Shown: one piece after another, positions 16,339 to 23,147 of the stretch
How positions within the stretch are numbered: position 1 is the stretch's first letter
How the letters are laid out: each line of letters opens with the position of its first letter
Virus record (IMG/VR): IMGVR_UViG_3300049825_000986
Span: 1 to 37,933 of that record
DNA: 37,933 bases
Reading direction: 5' to 3' (one strand)
Source: a virus
Program-made: the position numbers and the translations under genes
The notes under the pieces: generated by a model
Databases searched by the model: none
What the model saw: the letters and a program-made list of their open reading frames with translations, nothing else
Told to the model about the DNA's origin: nothing

Positions 16339-17742
16339 ATGTCTGATTTAAAATTTAGCCAAATGGCTGGAGTTGGAGCTATAACTGGTAATGAACTACT
16401 ACCATTGGTACAATCTGGAGGGAATGTTAAGGCAAATTTAAACCAATTAAAAAGATGGGCTTCCACACTTGGAAACCCATCTGCTATTTACAATGGCGCA
16501 TTGCCACCAAATGATTTTTTCGGGTGGGCTGAATTTTCTGGATACCATACTCTTGTCGGTAAAACCATTAGCCTGGGCTCAAATTCTTTTCCGCAATTAG
16601 ACCAAAATAGTGCTATTTATCCTATAAATCCTTTAAACTCTTTAGCTTGTGATTATGAACTAGAGTTAATTTTCAAAGCTTTTAATGGGCTGAAGTTAGG
16701 ATTAGGCACTATAGGAAATCAAGCACTTAGCCCTGTTAGTAGCGTAGGTTATGCAACATTTTCAACAACACCTGCAACGAGTGGTATAATTTTGGATAAT
16801 AGCATAATTGGAAGTGATTACGATAACACCTCATTAGGCTTCAACTATCAAGATGGCGATCTTTGTAAATTAACTTACAGGCAAGACAACGAAAAGTATG
16901 TAGTTGTTTTAGAAAATTTAATTAATAATACAAAGGTAGAAATTGGTGAAATTAATCCTTATGGTGATTTCACTATAACACAAGATTTTCAAAGCACTAG
17001 TGGTCAAGTATGTATAAGCCACTGTTCTGGACAATTTGAAATATTAAGCTTTAATTATGTAGAATTATTCACATCAAGCATTTGCTTTGTGGGAAATTCT
17101 ATTACAGAAGGTTATGGAAGTGGTACAAGTAACGATTTCATTCAGCAATTGGAATCTATATATGGAATAAAGTTTAAAAAGTATGCTAAAGCAGGTGTCA
17201 CTTCTACAGAAATTAAGAATAACTTAAGGCATATAATTGCGGGCAATTTTAACACAGTAGTATTAAATGGCATCTATTACAATGATGGCTTTGCTGGTAT
17301 ATCAATAGCTCAAACAAAAGCAAATATTACATCCATAATAACAAGCTTAAAAGCAGCAAATACTAAAGTAATTTTATGCACCACGCCATACAATGCATAT
17401 GCAAGTAATCACAATACAATTAGAGATTGGATGATTGCCACTTACAGTACACTTCCAATGATTAGGATAGATTTAGCAATTAATAGTACAAATTTTACAA
17501 CTTTAACAGCGGATGGGGCACACCCTAATACGGATGGGTATTATGAGATTGCAAGTTTGTTTGTTATTTATTTTGACAACAACCCTTTTGTACATCAATA
17601 TGAATACGGCAATATTGTTTATAATAAAGACATTACACAAATTCCTGTTGGTATGTGGCAGGTTTTAAAAAATTTACCCGATGGAAAAGTTTTTATTGCA
17701 GCAAATGATGCTGGAGTAATTAAAAAAGTTGAGTTATTGTAA
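16339..17742 (+). CDS. Tail fibre / spike with SGNH (GDSL-like) hydrolase domain
   Basis: 467 residues. The N-terminus (SDLKFSQMAGVGAITGNELL, then LPLVQSGGN) is a virion-attachment motif seen at the start of many phage fibres. Residues ~80-240 form a beta-rich carbohydrate-binding-like domain. From ~245 an SGNH hydrolase follows: CFVGNSITEG with nucleophile S254, N315 in YYND, and the D392-GA-H395 pair of block V. Such enzymes remove acetyl or similar ester groups from surface polysaccharides, so this protein probably binds and modifies the host capsule or O-antigen during adsorption. It lies between the tail protein and the lysis genes. The last ~40 residues form a short Lys/Ile-rich tail. 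Confidence 0.75.
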   Translation: MSDLKFSQMAGVGAITGNELLPLVQSGGNVKANLNQLKRWASTLGNPSAIYNGALPPNDFFGWAEFSGYHTLVGKTISLGSNSFPQLDQNSAIYPINPLNSLACDYELELIFKAFNGLKLGLGTIGNQALSPVSSVGYATFSTTPATSGIILDNSIIGSDYDNTSLGFNYQDGDLCKLTYRQDNEKYVVVLENLINNTKVEIGEINPYGDFTITQDFQSTSGQVCISHCSGQFEILSFNYVELFTSSICFVGNSITEGYGSGTSNDFIQQLESIYGIKFKKYAKAGVTSTEIKNNLRHIIAGNFNTVVLNGIYYNDGFAGISIAQTKANITSIITSLKAANTKVILCTTPYNAYASNHNTIRDWMIATYSTLPMIRIDLAINSTNFTTLTADGAHPNTDGYYEIASLFVIYFDNNPFVHQYEYGNIVYNKDITQIPVGMWQVLKNLPDGKVFIAANDAGVIKKVELL

Positions 17743-17777
17743 AGACACAAACACAACTTAAAAACCAAACAAAAATT

Positions 17778-18077
17778 ATGATTTTTTTTAAAATAAAAGT
17801 CCACTTTTTACAAACAGTTGGTACCGGTTTCGAAATACCAGGCTGGGCAGAAAAAGTATCTGTTTTAGCAATACTAGCAGGGTTGGTTTATTACTTTAGC
17901 AAGCAACTTGACCAAATGAAGGAGCTAAGAGAGGAAGACAGAAAAGAGTTTGAGTTGAAACGGGAAGCCGATCGTAAAGAAATGGTTGCAATGCACGATA
18001 AGGCAATTGAAAGCATTAATAACAATACCAATGTTATGCAACGATTAATTGATAAAATTGATAACCAAAAAAATTAA
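17778..18077 (+). CDS. Holin-like protein with one membrane segment
   Basis: 99 residues. One clear transmembrane helix (VSVLAILAGLVYYFS, about residues 32-48) is preceded by a short N-terminal part and followed by a highly charged helix (EEDRKEFELKREADRKE) likely to form a coiled coil in the cytoplasm. It starts the lysis block, 2 nt before the spanin-like gene. Size, topology and position suggest the holin or a holin accessory that controls endolysin release. Sequence alone does not separate these two. Confidence 0.6.
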   Translation: MIFFKIKVHFLQTVGTGFEIPGWAEKVSVLAILAGLVYYFSKQLDQMKELREEDRKEFELKREADRKEMVAMHDKAIESINNNTNVMQRLIDKIDNQKN

Positions 18078-18079
18078 TT

Positions 18080-18658
18080 ATGGAAAACACCATTGCTCAT
18101 AAAAGCTATCATAATAAAATTATTGTTTTAATTGCAATTCTGTTTGCTTTACTTTTCTTATGCAGCTGCTCAAGGCCTAAATTTACCAAGTCAAATGATA
18201 TTGTAAAAATTGATAGTATTTACATTAAGCAAATAGAAAGAGTAGAAGTATTTACAAAAGATACTATAATTACAACTCAATTGGATAGTGTACTTATTTT
18301 GGATACATTGTTTTTGCCAAAAGATTGTCCAACTGTAAAAGATAAATCTATTGAGCGGTACTCAAATAGTGGTAATACCAAGGCAACTATTAATTTAAAA
18401 AATGGCTTACTTTCTGTAAGGTGTGATAGCGATAGCTTAAAGATTTTAGTTACCAATTTAAGGCGTGAAATAAGCTTTACTAATAACGAGTTGTCCAAAG
18501 CCAAATTACACAATACCACTATTACTGTAGAAAAACCAGTACCGAAAATAAAGTATAAAATACCTTGGTGGGCCTGGTTGTGCCTAGCTTATACTTTGAC
18601 ATCATTATTTTACATTTTCAGAAAACCTATTATTTTACTTTTAAAAAAATTATTATGA
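18080..18658 (+). CDS. Unimolecular spanin (u-spanin) candidate
   Basis: 192 residues. The N-terminus has a basic stretch, a hydrophobic core (IIVLIAILFALLFL) and a lipobox-like L-C-S-C, so the mature protein would be a lipoprotein anchored in the outer membrane. The C-terminus holds a second hydrophobic helix (WWAWLCLAYTLTSLFYIF, about residues 160-177) followed by a basic tail, fitting an inner-membrane anchor. The middle, about 130 residues, is a periplasmic linker with a coiled-coil-like part. A single protein tied to both membranes is the u-spanin design, which fuses the two membranes in the last step of lysis. It overlaps the endolysin start by 4 nt. Confidence 0.6.
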   Translation: MENTIAHKSYHNKIIVLIAILFALLFLCSCSRPKFTKSNDIVKIDSIYIKQIERVEVFTKDTIITTQLDSVLILDTLFLPKDCPTVKDKSIERYSNSGNTKATINLKNGLLSVRCDSDSLKILVTNLRREISFTNNELSKAKLHNTTITVEKPVPKIKYKIPWWAWLCLAYTLTSLFYIFRKPIILLLKKLL

Positions 18659-19077
18659 TTACAAGCCAAGAAGCACTTAAAAAATATGGTGCACCCGAAA
18701 AAGAAAGTTCGATGGTGGTGTGGGATATTCCGGCAGATATTAACGGTTCAATTCCAACCTTGCCTAATAGATTGTATTGTAATAAAGATATGATTCAACC
18801 ATTAGAAAAAGCATTTAGAGCTATAATAGCTGCTAAATTACAAGGCGAAGTAAAAACTTTTGATGGGTGCTTTAATATTAGGAGCAAAAGAGGACAAAGT
18901 ACGCAAAGTTTACATAGTTGGGGTATTGCTATTGATATTAATGCTGCTTGGAATGGATTTGGTGCAAAGCCTACAATGAGCAATGCTCTAGTGCAATGCT
19001 TTACCTATAATGGTTTTGATTGGGGTGGTACTTGGAGTAAACCAGACGGTATGCACTTCCAGTTGAAAAGTATTTAA
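18655..19077 (+). CDS. Endolysin, M15-family peptidase
   Basis: 140 residues from ATG 18655 (ATGA overlap with the spanin gene); the longer frame from 18565 would overlap it by 94 nt. The zinc site of the M15/VanY-type D-Ala-D-Ala or L-Ala-D-Glu peptidases is clear: SLHSWGIAIDIN with H87 and D94, and the second His in DGMHFQ (H134). It cleaves the peptide part of peptidoglycan. There is no signal peptide, so export should depend on the holin-like protein. Length is normal for a single-domain phage endolysin. Confidence 0.85.
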   Translation: MITSQEALKKYGAPEKESSMVVWDIPADINGSIPTLPNRLYCNKDMIQPLEKAFRAIIAAKLQGEVKTFDGCFNIRSKRGQSTQSLHSWGIAIDINAAWNGFGAKPTMSNALVQCFTYNGFDWGGTWSKPDGMHFQLKSI

Positions 19078-19083
19078 TTTTCT

Positions 19084-19452
19084 ATGAAACAAATAAAACA
19101 TCTAATAGTATTGCTGATTACAGCTCTAACTATTAGCGTTGGTACAGCTTCGGCTAGTCCACCGATAACCGAAAAAAGTAAAGTAGAATTTCTTACAGTA
19201 TTTGCAAAACAAACTGTTGTAGATTATACCTATCATTTACAACCTGTTTTTAAAGCACCAATTAAATTAAAGCAAGACATTAGTTGCAAATTTAGTTGCT
19301 ATAAAAAAGATGTAGAAGCTAGTAAAGGTTATAAAATGCATTATATATTCCAAAACCAATTACTTAAGCACTACACTTATTACCAAGGAATAAAAAGAAA
19401 CTCAAAAAAACTGAAAAGCGATAAATTTATTAGCCGTCATAGGCGTTCGTAA
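19084..19452 (+). CDS. Small secreted hypothetical protein
   Basis: 122 residues with a good Sec signal peptide: basic MKQIKH, hydrophobic core to about residue 20, cleavage likely after ASA near residue 25. The mature part is basic, with two Cys (CKFSC) and a Lys/Arg-rich tail ending SRHRRS. It follows the endolysin by 6 nt and ends the late operon. It may help lysis or act in the periplasm; no family recognised. Confidence 0.55.
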   Translation: MKQIKHLIVLLITALTISVGTASASPPITEKSKVEFLTVFAKQTVVDYTYHLQPVFKAPIKLKQDISCKFSCYKKDVEASKGYKMHYIFQNQLLKHYTYYQGIKRNSKKLKSDKFISRHRRS

Positions 19453-19475
19453 AATTTCAGAATATAAAATATAAG

Positions 19476-19535
19476 TCCCTCACGAAATAAATTAATTAAA
19501 TTGGGTTAGTTAGTTTGATAGTGGGGGATTTTTTT
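19476..19535 (+). terminator. Terminator-like hairpin at the end of the late operon
   Basis: TCCCTCAC (19476-19483) pairs with GTGGGGGA (19521-19528) including one G-T pair, around a 37-nt loop, and seven T follow at 19529-19535. The loop is long, so efficiency is uncertain, but the position after the last late gene and the T run fit rho-independent termination. The right arm overlaps the last codons of the convergent minus-strand gene. Confidence 0.5.
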
Positions 19536-19815
19536 GTAAATAATCATCTATCTCTTTCTGTAGTAACTCATACCACTTCGCCTGATCGCTATAAAGAGCT
19601 TTGCTAGTATAGTTGCTGCTCACAAAATGCCAGGTGTTTTGTTTTCTGAATTTATATTTGTCGAAATAAAGCACCTTTTTTCCTCTAGTTAACTGGAATG
19701 TTTGTTTTACACGATTCTCATATATGCAAATTACTTTAAAGGTAAATTTACCTTCAGTATAATCTTTTCGTACCGTAATCGTAAATTCCTTTCTCAAAAT
19801 TTCTTTTTTAAACAA
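19510..19815 (-). CDS. Accessory minus-strand protein next to the attachment site
   Basis: Up to 101 residues, mostly beta-strand-forming and basic (FTITVRKDYTEGKFTFKVIC; KKVLYFDKYKFRKQNTWHF) with a helical end (WYELLQKEIDDYLQKN). There is no ATG; the possible starts are TTG 19815 and TTG 19797, and the promoter position favours 19797 (95 residues). It is transcribed alone, against the late operon, beside the attachment site, where lysogenic-conversion genes are typically found. No family recognised. Confidence 0.5.
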   Translation of the reverse strand: MFKKEILRKEFTITVRKDYTEGKFTFKVICIYENRVKQTFQLTRGKKVLYFDKYKFRKQNTWHFVSSNYTSKALYSDQAKWYELLQKEIDDYLQKNPPLSN

Positions 19816-19817
19816 TT

Positions 19818-19849
19818 TAAAAGTAATTTACATTGTTTAGATAAGCAAA
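19818..19849 (-). promoter_or_regulatory. Bacteroidota-type promoter of the accessory gene
   Basis: On the minus strand TTTG (19849-19846), 20 nt spacer, then TACTTTTA (19825-19818), one base off TAnnTTTG. It points into the minus-strand gene ending at 19510. Being only 2 nt upstream of TTG 19815, it suggests that translation begins at the later TTG or on a leaderless message. Confidence 0.5.
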
Positions 19850-19895
19850 ATAATTTAATACTGGAATTATAAAACTTAAAATGCTGATAATCAAC

Positions 19896-19923
19896 AGCGG
19901 TTCGAATCCGCTCAGCTCCACTT
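19896..19923 (+). other. Attachment-site core: 3' end of a tmRNA (ssrA) gene
   Basis: A complete T arm, AGCGG-TTCGAAT-CCGCT (19896-19912), is followed by CAGCTCC and discriminator A (19913-19920), i.e. the 3' half of an acceptor stem. CAGCTCCA pairs with GGGGCUG, the conserved 5' end of tmRNA, and is not a usual tRNA acceptor, so the source is most likely ssrA; a tRNA is the alternative. No anticodon arm or rest of the gene is present upstream. A 3' gene fragment about 150 nt from the integrase gene is the standard look of an attP core (or attR), which restores the host gene after integration. Confidence 0.7.
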
Positions 19924-19947
19924 AAGCCCTTTACCAGAGGGCTTTTT
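19924..19947 (+). terminator. Rho-independent terminator after the tmRNA fragment
   Basis: AAGCCCT (19924-19930) and AGGGCTT (19938-19944) form a perfect 7-bp stem with a 7-nt loop, ending in a run of five T (19943-19947). It lies directly behind the tmRNA 3' end and probably serves as the terminator of the host gene after integration, as well as insulating the integrase from late transcription. Confidence 0.75.
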
Positions 19948-20013
19948 CGTGTACTTTCCTTTCTGGCACTAAATTTACTGTTTATAATTGTTCATAGTTG
20001 TTTTTGAAAATAC

Positions 20014-20050
20014 TACATTTGTGTGGGTAATTTGTGTGGGAATGTGGGAA
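20014..20050 (+). promoter_or_regulatory. Direct repeats and -7 box upstream of the integrase
   Basis: TTTGTGTGGG occurs at 20018-20027 and again at 20031-20040, followed by a shorter copy TGTGGGAA at 20043-20050 (13- and ~12-nt spacing, near one helical turn). Such repeats are candidates for integrase arm-binding sites. TACATTTG (20014-20021) matches the Bacteroidota -7 box, but the region 20 nt upstream (GTTC) is a poor -33 box, so the promoter call is weak. Overlap of the two would allow integrase to regulate itself. Confidence 0.45.
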
Positions 20051-20066
20051 TTTTAAAAACTTTATT

Positions 20067-21176
20067 ATGGTAAATATTTTGATTGAATTAGACCGAAAAG
20101 CCGACAAGAATAACCTACAAAAGGTATTTATTAGAATAACGGAAAATAAAAAAAGTAAGTATATTGGGCTGCCCATTAAGGTTCATAAATCGCAATTCGA
20201 TAAAGGAAAAATTATTAAGCATCCATTGTCTTATGATTATAATAAACTAATTGAACTACGTGTACTAGAATTGCAACAAGTTTCCATTAAAGCCGAATTG
20301 GACAATAAAAAAAATGTATTAGACATATTGAGTGGAAAAGCGGAAAAGCAACTTATTTTTAATTTATTTGCAGTAGAAGTGCTACGACGATTGGATGCTG
20401 GAAAAAAATTGAGTACTGTTAAAACTTGGGCTAGTCAACTTAATCAAATTAACCTCGACTTTCCAGGATTAAAGCTGCAAGAAATTACAACGGATTGGTT
20501 GTACAATTATGAATTGCGGTTGCGAAAAAAAGGCTTGATTAACGGCGGGATTAGAAAACGAATGCAATTCATAGCCAAAATTATAAATGAAGCAGAACGG
20601 CAGGAACTACTAAGAATTTCACCTTTTAAAGTATATCGTAAACCAACGGAGCAACCAGCACAAAAACAATGGCTAACCCACGAAGAGTTAAAGGTAATTA
20701 TTGACTTGTCAAATGATGACAATTTTAGTAAATTACACTTAGTGGCTAACTGGTTTATCTTTTGTTGCTATACTGGTTTGCGCTATAGCGACATTGAAAA
20801 CTTTGATTATAATAAATCTATTAATGAGGGCAGAATTATCTTATATACGCAAAAAACTGGCGAAGTGGTAAGCATTAAAATTAACGATCGGTTAAAAAAT
20901 ATATTGGAAAAAGTTTGTCCAAACGGAATAGCTATGAAAGTAATTACCAATCAAAAAGGTAATGAACACCTTAAGGCCATTGCAGCACATTGTGGTATAA
21001 ATAAGCCGTTGAGTTGGCACGTTGCTAGGCATACTTTTGCAACACATTGTAGTATAGCTGGTATAGCACAGGAAGTAACGCAAAAATTACTTGGCCACAG
21101 TAATATTAAAACTACTGCCATTTATTATAAAATCGTAAATACTAGAATAGATAGCGAAATTGATAAACTAGGGTAG
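20067..21176 (+). CDS. int: Tyrosine recombinase / phage integrase
   Basis: 369 residues from ATG 20067; the longer frame from GTG 20034 runs into the upstream repeats. Domains: N-terminal arm-binding domain (~1-90), SAM-like core-binding domain (~100-185, TVKTWASQLNQ), catalytic domain (~200-360). All catalytic residues are visible: R239 in YTGLRYSD, Lys in YTQKTGE, H318 and R321 in HVARHTF, H344 in LLGHSN, and Tyr at 353 in AIYYK. It should integrate and excise the phage at the tmRNA-end site about 150 nt upstream. Its stop overlaps the convergent HTH gene by 9 nt. Confidence 0.95.
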   Translation: MVNILIELDRKADKNNLQKVFIRITENKKSKYIGLPIKVHKSQFDKGKIIKHPLSYDYNKLIELRVLELQQVSIKAELDNKKNVLDILSGKAEKQLIFNLFAVEVLRRLDAGKKLSTVKTWASQLNQINLDFPGLKLQEITTDWLYNYELRLRKKGLINGGIRKRMQFIAKIINEAERQELLRISPFKVYRKPTEQPAQKQWLTHEELKVIIDLSNDDNFSKLHLVANWFIFCCYTGLRYSDIENFDYNKSINEGRIILYTQKTGEVVSIKINDRLKNILEKVCPNGIAMKVITNQKGNEHLKAIAAHCGINKPLSWHVARHTFATHCSIAGIAQEVTQKLLGHSNIKTTAIYYKIVNTRIDSEIDKLG

Positions 21177-21461
21177 CTTTTTTTTAATTTCATCAAGTTT
21201 TTTAAAAACTAGGCTCAAGCTAAGTTCTTCCGAAATTGTTTTTGGTCCAATATTCAAAAACAACCAGTTTGCAGAATAATCAGCTTTTTTGCAGAGTAAT
21301 AAACATTGATCAACGGTAGGTTTATTAGCGCCTTCCATTATCTTCCAAAGGCTCATATAGCTAATACCTACATAAGCTGCAACCTCTTTCATATTAATTA
21401 GTTCATTATCTGCCATAAGCAGTTTTATTCCAGCAATAAAGTTTTTTTGATACTGCAGCAT
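21168..21461 (-). CDS. Small helix-turn-helix protein
   Basis: 97 residues. After an N-terminal helix, MKEVAAYVGISYMSLWKIMEG is a good helix-turn-helix of the Cro/C1 type. The rest is helical and ends in a Lys-rich tail. It is convergent with the integrase and lies in the lysogeny block, so it may be a second regulator of prophage genes or of integrase. It probably shares a transcript with the beta-barrel gene 9 nt upstream. Confidence 0.65.
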   Translation of the reverse strand: MLQYQKNFIAGIKLLMADNELINMKEVAAYVGISYMSLWKIMEGANKPTVDQCLLLCKKADYSANWLFLNIGPKTISEELSLSLVFKKLDEIKKKLP

Positions 21462-21470
21462 TACATTAAC

Positions 21471-22040
21471 CTAAAATTTATAACCTATTTTAAAAACAGA
21501 ATAATTATCTGTTGTGGAAATTTTTATTTCTTCTACTCTGTAAGTAACGTTGTACACTACTGCTCTCGTTATAGTGTTGAATTGCACATTACGAAAACTA
21601 TAAGAGATAAAAAAACCGTTACTTTTATTTTTTGGAGAAAAGCAAAATCCTGTTTCTATTCCATACATATTCTCACCCAATGCTCGCTGATAAATATTGT
21701 CAGAGGCATTAACTTTAGTAACGTGCTCATACTCCCAATTAAACTTACCTGCTAAAAGTCCTAGGAAAATATTTGATTTTTTTAATGGGAAAAAATATTT
21801 TATTTCTCCAAATACTGGAATAGCTTCATTTGTTTTTAAGTCATCAATTCTATAGCTTTCAACACCACCTACAATGCCTATATTTTTATTAAACATCAAT
21901 CCAATATCTCCACCAAAGCCAATATACTTACCTTTTATTGTAGTGATGTTGGCATTACCAGTAATTCTAATTTTTTGCGCATTTGCATAATTGAATAATG
22001 TAAAAACCACATATAGTAATATTAATTTGTTCTTTAACAT
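21471..22040 (-). CDS. Outer-membrane beta-barrel protein (lysogenic conversion candidate)
   Basis: 189 residues. Signal peptide MLKNKLILLYVVFTLFNYANAQ (cleavage after ANA, near residue 21), then alternating strands typical of an 8-stranded barrel (GKYIGFGGDIGLMF; NIFLGLLAGKFNWEYEHV; GFFISYSFRNVQF) and a terminal strand ending GYKF, the aromatic C-terminal signal used by the BAM machinery. It lies between the repressor and the integrase on the lysogeny transcript, so it should be made by the prophage. A surface protein made by a lysogen could block superinfection or change the host surface, but this is inference. Confidence 0.7.
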   Translation of the reverse strand: MLKNKLILLYVVFTLFNYANAQKIRITGNANITTIKGKYIGFGGDIGLMFNKNIGIVGGVESYRIDDLKTNEAIPVFGEIKYFFPLKKSNIFLGLLAGKFNWEYEHVTKVNASDNIYQRALGENMYGIETGFCFSPKNKSNGFFISYSFRNVQFNTITRAVVYNVTYRVEEIKISTTDNYSVFKIGYKF

Positions 22041-22101
22041 ATAATTATATTTTAAGGTGTATAATTTGATTGTTTTTTTTCGTCTTAGCTCTTACCAAAA
22101 C

Positions 22102-22109
22102 CAAAACTA
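22102..22109 (-). promoter_or_regulatory. Possible -7 box upstream of the beta-barrel gene
   Basis: TAGTTTTG on the minus strand (22109-22102) matches TAnnTTTG, about 60 nt before the barrel start. The -33 position holds a TTTA-like sequence rather than TTTG, so the promoter is only tentative. If real, the barrel gene could be transcribed apart from the repressor. Confidence 0.3.
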
Positions 22110-22129
22110 AATGGCCAAAATAAAAAAAA

Positions 22130-22597
22130 CTAAACTTTTTGTTTCTTTGAAAGTTCGGAAAAAAGCCTGTCAACTTCCGTATTCACTTCTTTTGAAAATT
22201 CGGAAATCTCTGCAACTAAAGAAGTTCCAAAAACTTTAGCCCTAACTTCGGCATCTTTAATATCACGAACATTAGCCCTAGCCATTAACTGGGTTAATTG
22301 CTCTTGCATAGTACTAATCTGCTTATTAATATCTACTTCTATAGTAAGCACCTCGTCTTTTTTGTACCCATATTTTACATCCTTTTCATTAACCACATTA
22401 GTCATTTGGTCTTCAAGTGGAACATTTTCCCTAATAAATATTTGTAATTTTTCAAAATCCTCTGCTTTTGGGACTATATTTCTCTGCTCCCATTTAGCTA
22501 GCCTATCTTTTGGAACACCTAATTTTTCCGCAAATTGCTGTTGACTTAATCCCCTTGAAAGCCTTATCTGTTTTATATTTAATCCATTTATTAACAT
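22130..22597 (-). CDS. Phage repressor, HTH_3 family without peptidase domain
   Basis: 155 residues. Residues ~5-60 form a Cro/C1-type HTH (INGLNIKQIRLSRGLSQQQF, then AEKLGVPKDRLAKWEQ). The rest is a helical, charged region (QISTMQEQLTQLMARAN) that can dimerise as a coiled coil. There is no S24/LexA-type peptidase domain (no Ser-Lys dyad region and too short), so RecA-driven self-cleavage is not expected and induction must follow another path. It is divergent from the early operon, with a shared control region of ~95 nt that holds an operator palindrome. Confidence 0.75.
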   Translation of the reverse strand: MLINGLNIKQIRLSRGLSQQQFAEKLGVPKDRLAKWEQRNIVPKAEDFEKLQIFIRENVPLEDQMTNVVNEKDVKYGYKKDEVLTIEVDINKQISTMQEQLTQLMARANVRDIKDAEVRAKVFGTSLVAEISEFSKEVNTEVDRLFSELSKKQKV

Positions 22598-22636
22598 ATA
22601 TGTGGAAAACTTTCAATGAAATAATTACATAAAAAT

Positions 22637-22682
22637 TTTGCTATATGGACAAATGTCCATTATCTTTGGTCTATCAAAGTTA
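22637..22682 (+). promoter_or_regulatory. Early promoter with operator in the spacer; genetic switch region
   Basis: Rightward: TTTG (22637-22640), 20 nt, TATCTTTG (22661-22668), a perfect Bacteroidota promoter. Within the spacer lies TGGACA-AA-TGTCCA (22646-22659), a perfect 6-bp palindrome suited to binding a dimeric HTH repressor and blocking the promoter. Leftward: TAACTTTG on the minus strand (22682-22675) is a second perfect -7 box facing the first at 6 nt distance, though its -33 box is poor. The two boxes form an inverted repeat CTTTG-N6-CAAAG (22664-22679). Use of the two could be mutually exclusive. Confidence 0.7.
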
Positions 22683-22691
22683 CATAATAAA

Positions 22692-22901
22692 ATGATAAAA
22701 GAAACAATTTTAGAAAAAATTAATAACCCTATTGACAGAACTGAAATAGCTAGACTATTAGGAAAGGGTGAAAATGCTATTTACTTAGCAATTCACAGAA
22801 GGGCAAAAATACTGACCAGTTTAGATTTTATGAGGGCTATATGTAAGGTAACAAACCTTACACAGGAAGAGATTTTAGAACCTGAAACTGTTGATGTATA
22901 A
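22692..22901 (+). CDS. Cro-like early regulator (putative)
   Basis: 69 residues from ATG 22692; the longer frame from TTG 22638 starts inside the promoter and is rejected. Helical, with DRTEIARLLGKGENAIYLAI as a plausible helix-turn-helix and a second helical part ending in EEILEPETVDV. As the first gene behind the early promoter and opposite the repressor it occupies the cro position. Its stop overlaps the next start (TAATGA). Confidence 0.6.
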   Translation: MIKETILEKINNPIDRTEIARLLGKGENAIYLAIHRRAKILTSLDFMRAICKVTNLTQEEILEPETVDV

Positions 22902-23098
22902 TGAATTGGAAAGCGCAAAATATCATTAGTAAAGAAATTGGAATTAGCCGTACTAGCTTGTATTTATTGGCTAAAAACGGCATAATTGAAAAAAGGTATA
23001 TAGGGAAAAAAGTGCTGTTCGATTATGATGTGTTGCAAGAGTTGATTAACAAAAATGCATTGACAGATTTTAAATTAAACCAAAAAAAAGTAGCCTAA
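22901..23098 (+). CDS. Small winged-helix / excisionase-like protein
   Basis: 65 residues. ISKEIGISRTSLYLLAKNGI followed by IEKRYIGKKVLFDYDVLQEL is the layout of MerR/excisionase-type winged-helix proteins: helix-turn-helix, a wing with a basic strand, then a closing helix. It could be a recombination directionality factor for the integrase or an early regulator. Translationally coupled to the Cro-like gene. Confidence 0.6.
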   Translation: MNWKAQNIISKEIGISRTSLYLLAKNGIIEKRYIGKKVLFDYDVLQELINKNALTDFKLNQKKVA

Positions 23099-23147
23099 CT
23101 ACTAATTAGACTACTCATAATTTTTTAACTAAAAAAAATATACTTGA

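Noticed and set aside
19881-19923. Complete tRNA gene at the T arm
   Set aside because: No D arm, anticodon arm or 5' acceptor strand can be built upstream; GATAATC resembles an anticodon loop but leaves no room for a variable loop.
22638-22691. N-terminal extension of the Cro-like gene from TTG 22638
   Set aside because: The extension would start inside the -33 box and run through the operator and -7 box, so it cannot be transcribed from that promoter.
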